A stretch of 64,000 nt of DNA from Opitutia bacterium (GCA_003569165.1 BGOI01000003.1:56931-120930), one strand, 5' to 3'; numbered from the stretch's first letter, positions 42,231 through 51,830 are shown. Notes: generated from the letters alone by a model not told the origin. Numbers and translations are program-made.

Positions 42231-43874
42231 TCACTCGACGTACAGGCCGTCGGGGCGCACGGACTCTTCCGCCCGCAGGTAGAGATTGAACTTCGCGAGC
42301 TCGGCGGGCGTGATGGTGGCGCCCTTGCTGGCGGCGGCGTAGGTCTTGTCGTCGACGAGCGCGAAGACCTGGTCCTTGTCCGTGTCGCGGGCCAGCACAA
42401 GGTAGCGCCACTGCGGCGAAGTGCGCGTGTAGACGAAGCGGTGGGTCGCCGTCTGGAGGTTGGCGTAGAAGGTGCGGCCGCCGACGGTCACCTTGTCGCT
42501 GACTTTATAGCGTTCACGGTCGATCAGGAAGGCTTTGGCCATCGGCTCGCTGGTCCACTTGCTCGTGCCGAGATGCTTGGAGTTCCAGGGTAAGAAGACG
42601 GTGTCGCCGGCGATACGCGCGCTGACGATTACTAGGTTCAACGAATCGGAGTTGATACCCGAGATTTCGGAGAGGACGAACGTGCCGTCGGGATTGACCC
42701 GGACTTCTTTGGCGCCCGAGGTCAACATCCAGGCGGCGAGCTCGGCGCCTTGGCCCGAATTGAATTCGCTCCAGCGCTTCCGACGGGCCACCGGCGAGGT
42801 GAGGGCATAGACCTTAGCCTGGAGGGCCTTGAGGCGTTCGGAGAAGGCGAATAGTTGGCCACTCCACGCTTTCTGGGCGGACTGCGAGCTCGCGGCCTGT
42901 GCGTGGAAGTCGACGCGGTCGATGAAGATCTTCAGCGCACTCATCCGCAGGCCTTCGGCTTCCTTGCGGAGCCGGCCGGCCTCGGTGAAACTGGCCGGAG
43001 GGAAGGTGCTCATCACTTCGGCAAAGAGCTGAGCGAAGCCCGCTTCTTCAAGGGTCGGACTGAGGACTTCGTCGAGGACTGCGGCCTGGGCACCCAGTAG
43101 TTCGGCGGCCTTGGCGGAGGGTGCCTCGTGCAGGACGTAGACCCGGCGGTCGTCGTCGAGTTTGAGTCCCCAGCCAGCAATCTTCCGGGTCAGCGGGGCG
43201 GTGTCGACCTGACCGCGCAGCGAGAAGGAAGTGTGAGGGTTGATGTTCAGGCGACTGGCAATCACGTTGAAGCCGGGCGAGCCGCCGAGCGGCTTCTCGA
43301 AGACGGCGCGTTCGGCACGGGTCTTGATTTCGCCGAATTGGCTGAGCTCGCTCCGGAGTATCGCGAGGCTCGTCCGGGCGTTGAGTTCTTCCTTCACGAA
43401 GAGACTGCCGCAGAAAGCGAGGGCGTCGCCCCCGAAGCCTCGGGATAGGCCCAGTAATGCGCCGCCGCCGATCATAACGATCAACGCGGCATAACCGACT
43501 CCCCGGTGCAGGCGCTGGGTGGAGGTAATCTTCTTTTCGTGGTCAGCGAGGGCGAGCATCGCCTGGACCTGCGTGAAGGTGTCGACGTTGGCAGGTTCAG
43601 CCAGGCTGTAGAGCAGGAGGCGTCTCCGTGTGTCGGGGTCAAGCCGCGTGGCGGCAATCTCCTCTTCGACTTCCGTGGAGACGGCCTTCGTCCGCCTTAG
43701 TTTGAGGGTGACGCCGAATTTGAAATGGTCGGAGAGCGGTACCCAATCCGGCGACCCTTCGGGAGCACAGAGCATGTCCGCCGTTAGCGTCCCTTCCGCG
43801 ATCATGGCCATAATCTCGGCTTCCGTGAGAGGGCCGCGGGTTTCGTTACCAATGAGGATTGAGAAGTGGCGCAT
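42231..43874 (-). CDS. GYF-domain membrane protein of unknown function, 547 aa
   Basis: Starts at the ATG at 43874 (MRHFSILIGNETRGPLTEAE), a GYF_2-type opening: GPLTEAEIMAMIAEGTLTADMLCAPEGSPDWVPLSDH. GYF_2 domains often precede membrane proteins. A single helix follows near residues 125-145 (GVGYAALIVMIGGGALLGLS). The remaining 400 residues are soluble, with a long helical region (about 260-380) and a beta-rich end; no family is recognised. The end carries FALVDDKTYAAASKGATITPAELAKFN. It converges on the TolB-like gene and is divergent from rpoN. Function unknown. Confidence 0.75.
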   Translation of the reverse strand: MRHFSILIGNETRGPLTEAEIMAMIAEGTLTADMLCAPEGSPDWVPLSDHFKFGVTLKLRRTKAVSTEVEEEIAATRLDPDTRRRLLLYSLAEPANVDTFTQVQAMLALADHEKKITSTQRLHRGVGYAALIVMIGGGALLGLSRGFGGDALAFCGSLFVKEELNARTSLAILRSELSQFGEIKTRAERAVFEKPLGGSPGFNVIASRLNINPHTSFSLRGQVDTAPLTRKIAGWGLKLDDDRRVYVLHEAPSAKAAELLGAQAAVLDEVLSPTLEEAGFAQLFAEVMSTFPPASFTEAGRLRKEAEGLRMSALKIFIDRVDFHAQAASSQSAQKAWSGQLFAFSERLKALQAKVYALTSPVARRKRWSEFNSGQGAELAAWMLTSGAKEVRVNPDGTFVLSEISGINSDSLNLVIVSARIAGDTVFLPWNSKHLGTSKWTSEPMAKAFLIDRERYKVSDKVTVGGRTFYANLQTATHRFVYTRTSPQWRYLVLARDTDKDQVFALVDDKTYAAASKGATITPAELAKFNLYLRAEESVRPDGLYVE

Positions 43875-44001
43875 GCGGGCAGAGTCCATCCCTCTTCGGG
43901 TATCTTTGAGCCTGTTTGCCACTGGTGGTTAGGCAAGACGAATGGGCTCAGCGATACCTTTTGCAAATCGTCCCGGAAACCGCTTTGCTCGGATTCGTTA
44001 G
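43875..44001. other. Gap between the GYF gene and rpoN
   Basis: 127 bp holding divergent promoters. I see no repeat and no sigma-54 (-24/-12) sequence; only a weakly AT-biased stretch (CGATACCTTTTGCAAATCG) near 43951-43970. Confidence 0.3.
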
Positions 44002-45450
44002 ATGGCTAATCCAGGCATCAATCAATCGCAAAAGCAGTTTCAGGGCCTCGTCCTGACGCCGCAGCTTCGCCAGTCGCTCCGCATCCTCCAAGTGCCCGCG
44101 GCCGAGCTCCTGCGTGAGATCTCGGAAGAGATGGCCGCCAACCCTTTATTGGAGGAAGTTGAGCCGGTCGGTAGCGAGAGTCTGGATGCGCCGGTGCCCT
44201 CCGAAGAGGCGGAAGAGGAGGGCCCGCGCGAACTCTCCTTGGGCGACGACGATTTTGATGCGTTGAAGCGCATGAAGGAGGATTGGGACGAAAGCTACTA
44301 CGAGGAGATCCGCTCACAGGGCTATACCCAGGAAGACGAGGAACGTCGCCGGCATATGCTGGAGTCGGCCACCGGCGAGGCTTCGCTTTCCGAACACCTC
44401 GCCGATCAGGCCCGTACGGCCTCCGACGATCCGGCCGTGCAGGAGGCGCTCAAGCTGCTGATTGCCTCGCTCGATGAGCGTGGCTTCGTCGAGGAAGACC
44501 TTTCGACCGTCGCCCTGCGTTCCGGCCAGCCTTACGAGGCCGTCACGACGGCCCATACCTTGCTGATGGCTTTTGATCCGCCGGGCATCGGCGCCCGCGA
44601 TCTTCGGGAGTGTTTCCTCGCCCAGCTGCGTCAGCGCGGCCGCAGGCTTTCCACCGCCGCGCGTCTCATCACCGATTGCTGGGAGCCGATGATGGGTCGA
44701 AGGCTCGATGAATGTGCCCGGGTGCTCGACGTCGAGCTCGACGATATCCGCGAGGCCCTCGCCGAACTCGCCAAGCTCGAGACGGTGCCCGCCCGTCGAT
44801 TCTCCCGCGACGATAACCGGGTGGTCACGCCCGACGCCTGCGTCGAACTGGGCGATGACGGCAAGTGGAAGGTCATCATGGACGACCGTCATGTCCCCAA
44901 GCTCCGCCTGGTGCCCGCCTACAAGGACATGCTCGCCGGCCAGGCCCTCGGCGACAAGGAACGGGCCTACATCCTCGAGCGCATGCGTCAGGGCAAGTTC
45001 CTCATCGGCGCGATTGAAGAGCGCCAGCGTACCATCGAGAAGCTCGCCCACATCATCGTCGAGCGTCAGGTCGATTTCTTCGAGCATGGCCCCGCCAAGC
45101 TCCGTCCGCTGACCATGACCGACGTCGCGAAGGAGATGGGCGTCCATGAGACCACCGTCGGTCGCGCCGCTGCTAGTAAGTGGATGCTGACGCCGCATGG
45201 TTTGCGCGAGTTCCGTTGGTTCTTCACTTCCGGGGTCGCGACGTCCGATGGCGGTACCGTCGCGCAGGAAGGCGTGCAGGAACTCATCGCCGACATCCTG
45301 GCCCGCGAGAACCCCGCCGAGCCGCTGGCCGACGAGGCCATCACGGCGGAGTTACGTAAGCGCGGCGTGCAGATCGCCCGCCGCACCGTGGCGAAGTATC
45401 GCGAAGCGTTGGGCCAGCCTTCGGCGCACATGCGCCGCAAGCGTCTCTGA
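44002..45450 (+). CDS. rpoN: RNA polymerase sigma-54 factor
   Basis: 482 aa. Region I: QFQGLVLTPQLRQSLRILQ, the Gln/Leu-rich activator-interaction part. Region II is acidic (about 55-115). Region III has the core-binding and DNA-binding segments, and the C-terminus carries the RpoN box ARRTVAKYREALGQPS that reads the -24 element. A sensor kinase of NtrB-like shape lies at 21630. It converges with the amidase: the TGA (45448-45450) directly abuts the amidase stop. Confidence 0.96.
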   Translation: MANPGINQSQKQFQGLVLTPQLRQSLRILQVPAAELLREISEEMAANPLLEEVEPVGSESLDAPVPSEEAEEEGPRELSLGDDDFDALKRMKEDWDESYYEEIRSQGYTQEDEERRRHMLESATGEASLSEHLADQARTASDDPAVQEALKLLIASLDERGFVEEDLSTVALRSGQPYEAVTTAHTLLMAFDPPGIGARDLRECFLAQLRQRGRRLSTAARLITDCWEPMMGRRLDECARVLDVELDDIREALAELAKLETVPARRFSRDDNRVVTPDACVELGDDGKWKVIMDDRHVPKLRLVPAYKDMLAGQALGDKERAYILERMRQGKFLIGAIEERQRTIEKLAHIIVERQVDFFEHGPAKLRPLTMTDVAKEMGVHETTVGRAAASKWMLTPHGLREFRWFFTSGVATSDGGTVAQEGVQELIADILARENPAEPLADEAITAELRKRGVQIARRTVAKYREALGQPSAHMRRKRL

Positions 45451-46728
45451 TTAGCCGAAACGGCCGAGGACGGAGTCCCAGCCGAAGTTGGCCATGTCGG
45501 GAAAGACGAACTGCACGCCGGCCGTGAGGCCGTTCGGGAGGCGCGCGGGCGCGACGACGAGGGGTAGCCCGGCGAGCGAAGCGGGTGCATTGAGTGCGAG
45601 CAGTCGGCGGCGATGCGTCGAGTTGGAGTCGGCCTTGCGAACGGCGCCTCCGAACGTCGCGGGCAGGGCGATGAAGTGATGGCGACGGAAGACGATGCGG
45701 AAGGCATCAATCACGCGGGTGCGCACGGCTTCGGCGGCCCGGATCTCCTCATGGGTGCGCCCGCGGCCGACATCGAGACGTTCCCACACGACAGGGTCGT
45801 AATCTGGGCGCCGGCGTTCGAGCCAAGCGGCGTGCACGCGCGCGGCGGCATGGCCACCGAGTGTCGGATACGCTTCCGCCGCTTCCTTGAAGGCGAGCTG
45901 CAGGAGCATCGCGGCGGCGGCGTCTTCCTGCGCTCCAGCCTGCAGGGCGACTGCGCGCATGGCGGCGAGATCGTCCTGCGGAATATCCAGGCCTAGGTCG
46001 CCAGCCCAGAGGCCCGCGCCGGCGGGCGGGGCTTCGCCGAGCACGGCGGCCGACACCTGGCGGAGATCCTTGGCGGTGCGCGTGATCCATCCTTGGGTGT
46101 CGTAGCCCGGCGAGAGCGGGAAGATGTCGCCAATAGGTGCGATATCAGGCGAGAGACGCAGTCCCCAGACTCCACAGTAACCGCAGGGCACGCGGATGGA
46201 GCCGGCGGAATCGGTCGCCAGGGCGAAAGGGACCAGACCCCGGGCGACGGCGAACGCCGAGCCGGAGCTCGAACCGCCAGAGAGTAGCTCCGGGTGTTCG
46301 GGGTGAGGGCAGTCACCGAAGTGCGGGTTCTCTCCGGTGAGACCGAAGGCGAACTCGTTCAGTTGCGTTCGTCCGCATTCAATCGCCCCGGCATCGACTT
46401 CGAAGGCGGCCGGCAGGGTGGAAGTTGTGCTGGCTGGGCCGATTTCCTCGGGCAGAAACGTCGAGCCCGCGTAGGTCGGGTCGCCTTTTCGAAAGTAGAG
46501 GTCCTTCGTGAGGAAGGGCACACCGCCCAGGGCGGCTTCGCGCAGAGGCCAAGCCGCTTCGAAGCGGCGGGTCAACGTGGCGACGTCGGGCAGGCCGCAG
46601 AGCGAGGCGCGTTGTTCCTCGGCGCCCAGCGCGCCCAGTTTGATCAGGAAAGCTTCCGCCGCCATACGAGGACCGCGCGTGAGGGTGAACTCACGCCAGT
46701 CTTCGACGGACTGCGGCAGCAGGCTCAC
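45451..46728 (-). CDS. Amidase-signature family hydrolase
   Basis: 425 aa with GTG start (VSLLPQSVEDWREF) overlapping the stop of the upstream MBL gene as GTGA. The Ser-Ser-Lys triad is visible: GVPFLTKDLYF (Lys), and LLSGGSSSGSAFAVARG (two Ser). DSAGSIRVPCGYCGVWGLR is the family's next motif. It acts on amides of unknown type. GatA is the best known member, but gatB and gatC are not adjacent, so a general amidase is likelier. Third gene of apaG-MBL-amidase on one strand. Confidence 0.9.
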   Translation of the reverse strand: MSLLPQSVEDWREFTLTRGPRMAAEAFLIKLGALGAEEQRASLCGLPDVATLTRRFEAAWPLREAALGGVPFLTKDLYFRKGDPTYAGSTFLPEEIGPASTTSTLPAAFEVDAGAIECGRTQLNEFAFGLTGENPHFGDCPHPEHPELLSGGSSSGSAFAVARGLVPFALATDSAGSIRVPCGYCGVWGLRLSPDIAPIGDIFPLSPGYDTQGWITRTAKDLRQVSAAVLGEAPPAGAGLWAGDLGLDIPQDDLAAMRAVALQAGAQEDAAAAMLLQLAFKEAAEAYPTLGGHAAARVHAAWLERRRPDYDPVVWERLDVGRGRTHEEIRAAEAVRTRVIDAFRIVFRRHHFIALPATFGGAVRKADSNSTHRRRLLALNAPASLAGLPLVVAPARLPNGLTAGVQFVFPDMANFGWDSVLGRFG

Positions 46729-48083
46729 AGCTCGAGGGGGACGCCCGGTTCGGGGTCGTGCACGCGGGTGCCGGGCATCGCGGCGGTGAGAGTTTCCTTC
46801 ATCCAGGCGCGGGCGGGCGGGTCGCCGTGCGTCAGGACGATGTCCTTCGGCGCGAGGGCCTTGGCGAAATCGAGCAGCTCTTCGCGATCGGCGTGGCCGC
46901 TGAGGTGGAAGCGTTCGACCTTGGCGCGCAGCGTCGAGGTATGGTCGAGCGACTTGAATTTGAACTCACCGCCCGGATTCATGCCGATGAGTTCGCCACC
47001 CGGGGTCTCCGGATCGCAGTAGCCAACGAAGAACACCGCGTTCTCCTCGTGGTCGAGCATGTTGGCGGCGACGCGCCAGGCGGGCGTCTTCTCGACGAGC
47101 ATGCCGCTCGAGAGGAGGTAGATGCCGCGTTCAGGCATGTTCTTGCCGGGCTGGGTGTACTTACGCGAGAGCGGCAAGATACCGAGGTCGCGGAGGACTT
47201 GGCGGCTAAACTTTACCTGCTTGGTCTTCTTGCTGGCGGCATCGAGATAGTCGCAGAGATCCATGCCAAGTCCCGAGCAGAAGATCGGCACGTCGGCGAG
47301 GTTGCCCGCGTCGGCGGCTTCCTGGAGGAGCAGCAGGATTTCCTGCATGCGACCGAAGGCGAAGGCAGGTAGGAGGACCGAGCCGCCTTCGTCGCAGATG
47401 GCGTTGACGGCCTTGATGAGGCGCTGCTCTTCCTTGCCGCGGTCGAAGCCCGGGACGGTGGCCGTGGCGCCGCGCGTGCACTCCATGACGAGCGTGTCGA
47501 CCGGCGTGCGTGGGAAGTTGGCTGCCGCCACGGTGCGCTGGGCCTTGAAATGGACGTCCCCCGTGAAGAAATGCTTCTTCTTACGGTGTTCGATGAGGCA
47601 GCCCACGGCGCCGGCGACGTGGCCCGCGAGGTGGAAGGTGAGGGCGACTTCTTCGCCGCCGCGGCCGATCATACGCGGGTTGGCGATGGGCACCGCGGCG
47701 AGGGCGTGTTCGACGCGTTCGACATCGGTCTCGACGTAGAGAGGGTAGTCCTGATTGCCGGTCTCTTCGCGCTGGCGCTTCATGACCTGGATGGAGTTGC
47801 TCAGGAGTCGCCGGACGAAGAGCGTGGTGGCGGCGGAGGCGTAGACGCGCGACGTCGGGTGCTGCTTCAGGAGCAGTGGCAACGAGCCCAGGTGGTCGAG
47901 GTGGCAGTGGGTCAGAATCACGCCGTCGACGTTACCTTGGATCTTATCGATCTGCGGCAAGGCCTTGCGGCCATCGAGTTTGGGGTGGAGGCCGCAATCG
48001 ATCACCAGCCGCAGGCCGCCGAATTCGGCGAGCATGCAGTTGGCGCCGATTTCACGGCCGGAGTTTAGGTCGGTAAGTCGCAT
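46725..48083 (-). CDS. Beta-CASP metallo-beta-lactamase (RNase-type)
   Basis: 452 aa. MBL core: LTHCHLDHLGSLPLLL (HxHxDH), HLAGHVAGAVG, FTGDVHF. The beta-CASP part follows with MECTRGAT, VLLPAFAFGRMQEILLLL, IFCSGLGM, and C-terminal HLSGHADREELLDF and LTHGDPPARAWM. This is the form of CPSF73-like and related RNA-processing exo/endonucleases. The start shares its A with the apaG stop (TGATG), and its stop overlaps the amidase start. No KH domain is seen, so it is not the archaeal CPSF type. Confidence 0.92.
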   Translation of the reverse strand: MRLTDLNSGREIGANCMLAEFGGLRLVIDCGLHPKLDGRKALPQIDKIQGNVDGVILTHCHLDHLGSLPLLLKQHPTSRVYASAATTLFVRRLLSNSIQVMKRQREETGNQDYPLYVETDVERVEHALAAVPIANPRMIGRGGEEVALTFHLAGHVAGAVGCLIEHRKKKHFFTGDVHFKAQRTVAAANFPRTPVDTLVMECTRGATATVPGFDRGKEEQRLIKAVNAICDEGGSVLLPAFAFGRMQEILLLLQEAADAGNLADVPIFCSGLGMDLCDYLDAASKKTKQVKFSRQVLRDLGILPLSRKYTQPGKNMPERGIYLLSSGMLVEKTPAWRVAANMLDHEENAVFFVGYCDPETPGGELIGMNPGGEFKFKSLDHTSTLRAKVERFHLSGHADREELLDFAKALAPKDIVLTHGDPPARAWMKETLTAAMPGTRVHDPEPGVPLEL

Positions 48084-48514
48084 CAGGAAGGGTCGGAAGG
48101 AGGGGTCAGGGCGAAGACCGGGATGCGCGTGTAGATGCGTTCGCCGGATTGGGTGGTGCCATGGAAGGAGCCCTCGGCCGTCAGCGGGCCGCCGGCGAGG
48201 TGATAGCTATTGTAAGAGAACTTCTCGCCCGGGGGGAGGGTGGGGGTCTCGCCGACGATACCGTCGCCCTCGACGATTTCGATCGTGCCGTCCGGGGAGC
48301 GGATGATCCATTTCCGGCCCAGCAGCTTCACCGTCTCCTGAGAGAGGTTGCTGATGGTCAGGAAGTAGACGAACGCGTGCGGGGTTTCGGGGGGGAAGTT
48401 CACATCCCTATGGTGCACCACCTTGTCGACGGTGACCCTGAGGCCTGGGAGTTCCTTTCCGGTGGGTTGCACGTTGGCCAAGACAAGAGGGGTTGGCCCC
48501 GCTACGGAAGCCAT
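48083..48514 (-). CDS. apaG: ApaG protein
   Basis: 143 aa. The fold is fibronectin-like; the pattern HAFVYFLTISNLSQETVKLLGRKWII and GEKFSYNSYHLAGGPLTAEGSF matches ApaG. Its role in cobalt/magnesium resistance or in RNA biology is unclear. First of three overlapping genes (apaG-MBL-amidase). The divergent fusion gene starts 74 nt away at 48588, so the promoters of both lie between. Confidence 0.9.
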   Translation of the reverse strand: MASVAGPTPLVLANVQPTGKELPGLRVTVDKVVHHRDVNFPPETPHAFVYFLTISNLSQETVKLLGRKWIIRSPDGTIEIVEGDGIVGETPTLPPGEKFSYNSYHLAGGPLTAEGSFHGTTQSGERIYTRIPVFALTPPSDPS

Positions 48515-48587
48515 AAATCGGCCAATCGAGTGCTATTTACCCTTCCCGTCTTGCCCCGAGGGGCTGACGACCTTTGATGGGCTACGG

Positions 48588-51143
48588 ATGTCTACCTCAG
48601 CTGAGCGTAAGCGCAACCTCGGGCGCGTTCCGGTCAAGTGGATCGTCTTGGTGTGCTATGTCCTACTGGTCCTCGTCTCCCGCTGGGTGACCTCGGGCGA
48701 CCGTGAGCCGAAGCCTGAGCTGGCGCACCAGGTGGAATTCAAACCGCTCGGCAGCCCGCAGGGCCGCACGGCCTTGCCGGTCATCGTCATCCCCCATCTC
48801 CCGGACGGTGGCACCGACTGGGATCGGACCGCCGTCGACCTCGTCAAGACGCGGGGCGCCGAAGACGTGGGCTTGGTCTACGCCGTCCGCTGGCCGACCG
48901 CCTACCATCGTTCGCGCGCGTCGATGAGCGACGAGAGCATCGCCGACGACATGCTGCGTTCGCTGGAGCCGCGACTCGGTAAGGGTCGCTTCCATCTCGT
49001 TGGCGAAGGCATGGGCGGGATGGTCGCCCTCGCGGTTGCGACGAAATATCCGGACCGCGTGGCGTCGCTGACGCTCGTCTCGGCCCCGGGCGCCCAGGAA
49101 TACACGCTCCTCGGCAACGCCGTCGCGAACAAGTTCGTCTACTTCTTCCACCATATTCCCTTCGTGCTGTTTGATGTCGCCACGCCGCATTTCGGGCTGG
49201 CCGACCGGGTTCCTTTTAATCGGGGCTACTCGGGCGTGTTCTTCGACAGCGATCTTTCCGACGCCAAGGCCGCCTTGCGCGCCTGGAACGGACCGGCGCT
49301 CCTCGTGCATGGCAAGGCCGACTGGATCACGCCGGTCGACGCCGCCCGTTATTCGTCCAAGCTCATGCCGCAGGCCCGGCTCATCGAGGTCGAGGGCGGC
49401 CACGGCGTCGAAGACTCCCTTGAGGTCATCCGCTTCATCGCGTCCGTCGAGTCGGGTCAGGCGGCGAAGCGCCCGGCGCCCGTGCCGGCGACCGAACCCT
49501 ATCCGCATCTGGTGGCCTCGGACGGCGCGCGCTTCTGGATCCTCATCCTCATTATCATCCTCTGCACCTTCGTGGCGGAGGATCCGACCTGCCTGGCCGC
49601 GGGCCTCCTCGCGGCCGAAGGCATCATCGGTTTCTGGTGGGCCGCACTGGCCTGCACGGTGGGCATCTTCATCGGCGACATGGTTCTCTACGCGCTCGGC
49701 CGCTGGCTTGGCCGAGGGGCGCTTCGTCGCGCGCCGCTCAAGTGGATCGTGAAGGAGCACGAGATCGACCGCATGGCTGGCTGGTTTGGTTCGCCGCGCG
49801 GCATGCTCGTGATTGTCAGCTCCCGCTTCATCCCCGCCAGCCGCGTGCCAACCTTTGTCACCGCCGGCATTCTGCGCCTCGGCCTGCCGCGTCTCTCGCT
49901 GCTACTCTTCACGGCGGCGCTCGTCTGGACGCCGGTGCTCATGCTCCTCGGTAGCACGTTGGGGCCGCCCTTCATGGAGCAGTTCCCCCGCTACAAGCAT
50001 TATGCAGCTTGGATCGTGCTGGGGCTCTTCGCTTTCATCTGGTTCTTCACGCACTGGGTCGTGCCGGCGATGACCTGGCGCGGTCGCCGGGAGATCGTCA
50101 TGAAGGTCCGCGGCCTGATGCAGCCGTCGCTCTGGCCGGGCTGGCTCCTTTACCTGCCGGTGCGTCTGGGCATCGTGCTCCTGAGCCTGCGCCATCGCCG
50201 CCTCACCGCCTTCGCCTCCGCGAATCCGGCGCTCGGCCGCATCGGCGGCTTCATCGGCGATGCGAAGTCCCTCCTGCTGCGTCCGTTCCAGCGCGACTCA
50301 CGCTGCTGCCCGACGCTCGCTCTTTCCCTCGAGGACCCCAGCGATGAGCGCGTGAAGGATTCCGCCGCTTTTGCGGCCTGTCATGGCTTCCCGGTCGTCT
50401 TCAAGCCCGAGGTCGCCGAGGACGGCGCCGGCCTACGTTTCGTCCATACGCAGGAGCAGCTCGAGCGGCTTGTCCGCGGGGCCACGGAGGATTTCCTCCT
50501 GCAGAAGTTTATCTCCGGCTTCGAGTTCGAGGTCGTCTGGCGCCGTAATCCGGGCAAGGACGACGGGAGTATCATGGCCATCGTCCAGAAGCGCGACGTC
50601 ACCGTGCGCGGCGACGGCGAGCAGACGCTCGAAGAACTCATCTGGCTCGACGAGGTCACAGTCTCCCGCGCCAACCTCTTTCTGCGCTGCCATGCGCGCG
50701 ACCTCAATCGCGTCATTCCCGCCGGCCAAAAGGTGACACTCAATCTCACCGGTAGCTACGGCCATGGCGCCCGCTGCCTCCATCGCCATGATCTTATCAC
50801 CGTGGAACTCGACACCGCCGTGACCCAGTTCGCCAAGCGTTTCCCGGGCCTCCACTTCGCCCGGTTCGACCTGCGCGCGAACTCCATAGAAGATCTCAAA
50901 GCCGGCCGCTTCACTGTCACGGAAGTCGGCGGCTGCTGCCACGTCTCCAGCCTCCTGCGCGACGAGTCGCTTCGCTTCTCGCGCTCATACGAAGCGGTCT
51001 GGGGCCAGCTCAGGGCCTGCCTCGAAGCCGGCGCCTACAATCTTGCGCAGAACGTCCGCCCCGTGCCGCTCGATGAGCTCATGGCCCGCTGGAGCCAAGC
51101 CCGCGGTCGTCACGACGAGTTTGCCGTCAGCGAGGAGCTTTGA
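48588..51143 (+). CDS. Three-domain fusion: pseudo-alpha/beta-hydrolase, DedA/VTT membrane domain, ATP-grasp
   Basis: 851 aa from the ATG at 48588, a single open frame with no join. N-terminal helix at about 17-33, then an alpha/beta hydrolase (about 45-295): PVIVIPHLPDGGTDW, FHLVGEGMGGMVALAVA, ALLVHGKADWITP, VEGGHGVED. The Asp (245) and His (272) of the triad remain, but the nucleophile position 141 is Gly (GEGMGG where GHSMGG is usual). Next a VTT/DedA-type membrane region (about 310-500) with SSRFIPASRVPTFVTAGIL, the family's Arg-x-IP-x2-R motif. The C-terminal 580-845 is ATP-grasp-like: VVFKPEVAEDGAG with Lys606, GDGEQTLEELI and FDLRANSIEDLKAGRF. Lipid- or amino-acid-linked chemistry at the membrane is likely; the product is unknown. 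I know no such three-part fusion. ruvC abuts its stop. Confidence 0.85.
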   Translation: MSTSAERKRNLGRVPVKWIVLVCYVLLVLVSRWVTSGDREPKPELAHQVEFKPLGSPQGRTALPVIVIPHLPDGGTDWDRTAVDLVKTRGAEDVGLVYAVRWPTAYHRSRASMSDESIADDMLRSLEPRLGKGRFHLVGEGMGGMVALAVATKYPDRVASLTLVSAPGAQEYTLLGNAVANKFVYFFHHIPFVLFDVATPHFGLADRVPFNRGYSGVFFDSDLSDAKAALRAWNGPALLVHGKADWITPVDAARYSSKLMPQARLIEVEGGHGVEDSLEVIRFIASVESGQAAKRPAPVPATEPYPHLVASDGARFWILILIIILCTFVAEDPTCLAAGLLAAEGIIGFWWAALACTVGIFIGDMVLYALGRWLGRGALRRAPLKWIVKEHEIDRMAGWFGSPRGMLVIVSSRFIPASRVPTFVTAGILRLGLPRLSLLLFTAALVWTPVLMLLGSTLGPPFMEQFPRYKHYAAWIVLGLFAFIWFFTHWVVPAMTWRGRREIVMKVRGLMQPSLWPGWLLYLPVRLGIVLLSLRHRRLTAFASANPALGRIGGFIGDAKSLLLRPFQRDSRCCPTLALSLEDPSDERVKDSAAFAACHGFPVVFKPEVAEDGAGLRFVHTQEQLERLVRGATEDFLLQKFISGFEFEVVWRRNPGKDDGSIMAIVQKRDVTVRGDGEQTLEELIWLDEVTVSRANLFLRCHARDLNRVIPAGQKVTLNLTGSYGHGARCLHRHDLITVELDTAVTQFAKRFPGLHFARFDLRANSIEDLKAGRFTVTEVGGCCHVSSLLRDESLRFSRSYEAVWGQLRACLEAGAYNLAQNVRPVPLDELMARWSQARGRHDEFAVSEEL

Positions 51144-51740
51144 TCAGCCGCGCGCGGTGAAGGCGTGGCAGAGCGCCGCCGCGGCAGCGTCGGATTCATC
51201 GAGCGCTAGCTCTTCGCCGAGGCGGAGCACCGTCCGAATCATCCGGCCGACCTGTTCCTTCTTGGCGGCGCCATGGCCCGCCACCGCGAGTTTGATGCGT
51301 GTGGGGGCGTATTCGCCCACCTTGACGCCGAGGCGGGCGAGCACACTGAGGGCGGCGCCGCGCGAGGCGCCCATCGCCTGGGCGGTGCGGAAGTTCTGGA
51401 CGTAGATGGTCTCTTCGATGGAGGCGTGCGTGACCGTATGCTCGCGGACGAGTTTCTCCACCGCGTCGGCAATACGCCCGAGGCACTCATAGGCTTCGAG
51501 CTTCGGACCGAGCTTCAGCGTGACGCTGGCGAGCAGGCGCATCGGCTCCGAGCGCGCATCGATGACGGCCAGGCCGGTGCCGCGCAGCGAAGGGTCGATC
51601 CCGAGGATAATCGCGCGACAGCCGCGACCGGCAGGAGTGATCGCGGTCTTGCGGGTACGGGGCGACTTCGCCCCCGTCGGCGTCGACGCGACGCCGCGGA
51701 GCTTATCCGTCCAGAGCGTGCGCGAGGATTTGCGGGCCAT
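51144..51740 (-). CDS. ruvC: Crossover junction endodeoxyribonuclease RuvC
   Basis: Cuts Holliday junctions. 198 aa: the core starts at about residue 42 with ILGIDPSLRGTGLAVID (first catalytic Asp), then ASIEETIYVQNFRTAQAMG (Glu), HGAAKKEQV and DESDAAAAALCHAFTA (two Asp). A 40-residue basic N-terminal extension (MARKSSRTLWTDKLRGVAST and more Ala/Thr/Arg) precedes it. Either it is a real tail or the start is at a later codon; no closer ATG precedes the motif. Its stop directly abuts the stop of the fusion gene. ruvA and ruvB are not seen nearby. Confidence 0.9.
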   Translation of the reverse strand: MARKSSRTLWTDKLRGVASTPTGAKSPRTRKTAITPAGRGCRAIILGIDPSLRGTGLAVIDARSEPMRLLASVTLKLGPKLEAYECLGRIADAVEKLVREHTVTHASIEETIYVQNFRTAQAMGASRGAALSVLARLGVKVGEYAPTRIKLAVAGHGAAKKEQVGRMIRTVLRLGEELALDESDAAAAALCHAFTARG

Positions 51741-51830
51741 GGCGCGAGGATGGTAAGGTTGACCCTAATTTCGACAGCAAAAGCGACGGCGACGGATTGC
51801 CAAGGGGCCTGGGCAGGGTAGCGTGACCGC

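Noticed and set aside
48423..48587. Longer N-terminus of the fusion protein
   Set aside because: It overlaps divergent apaG and adds residues with no domain; the ATG at 48588 is followed by a credible helix.
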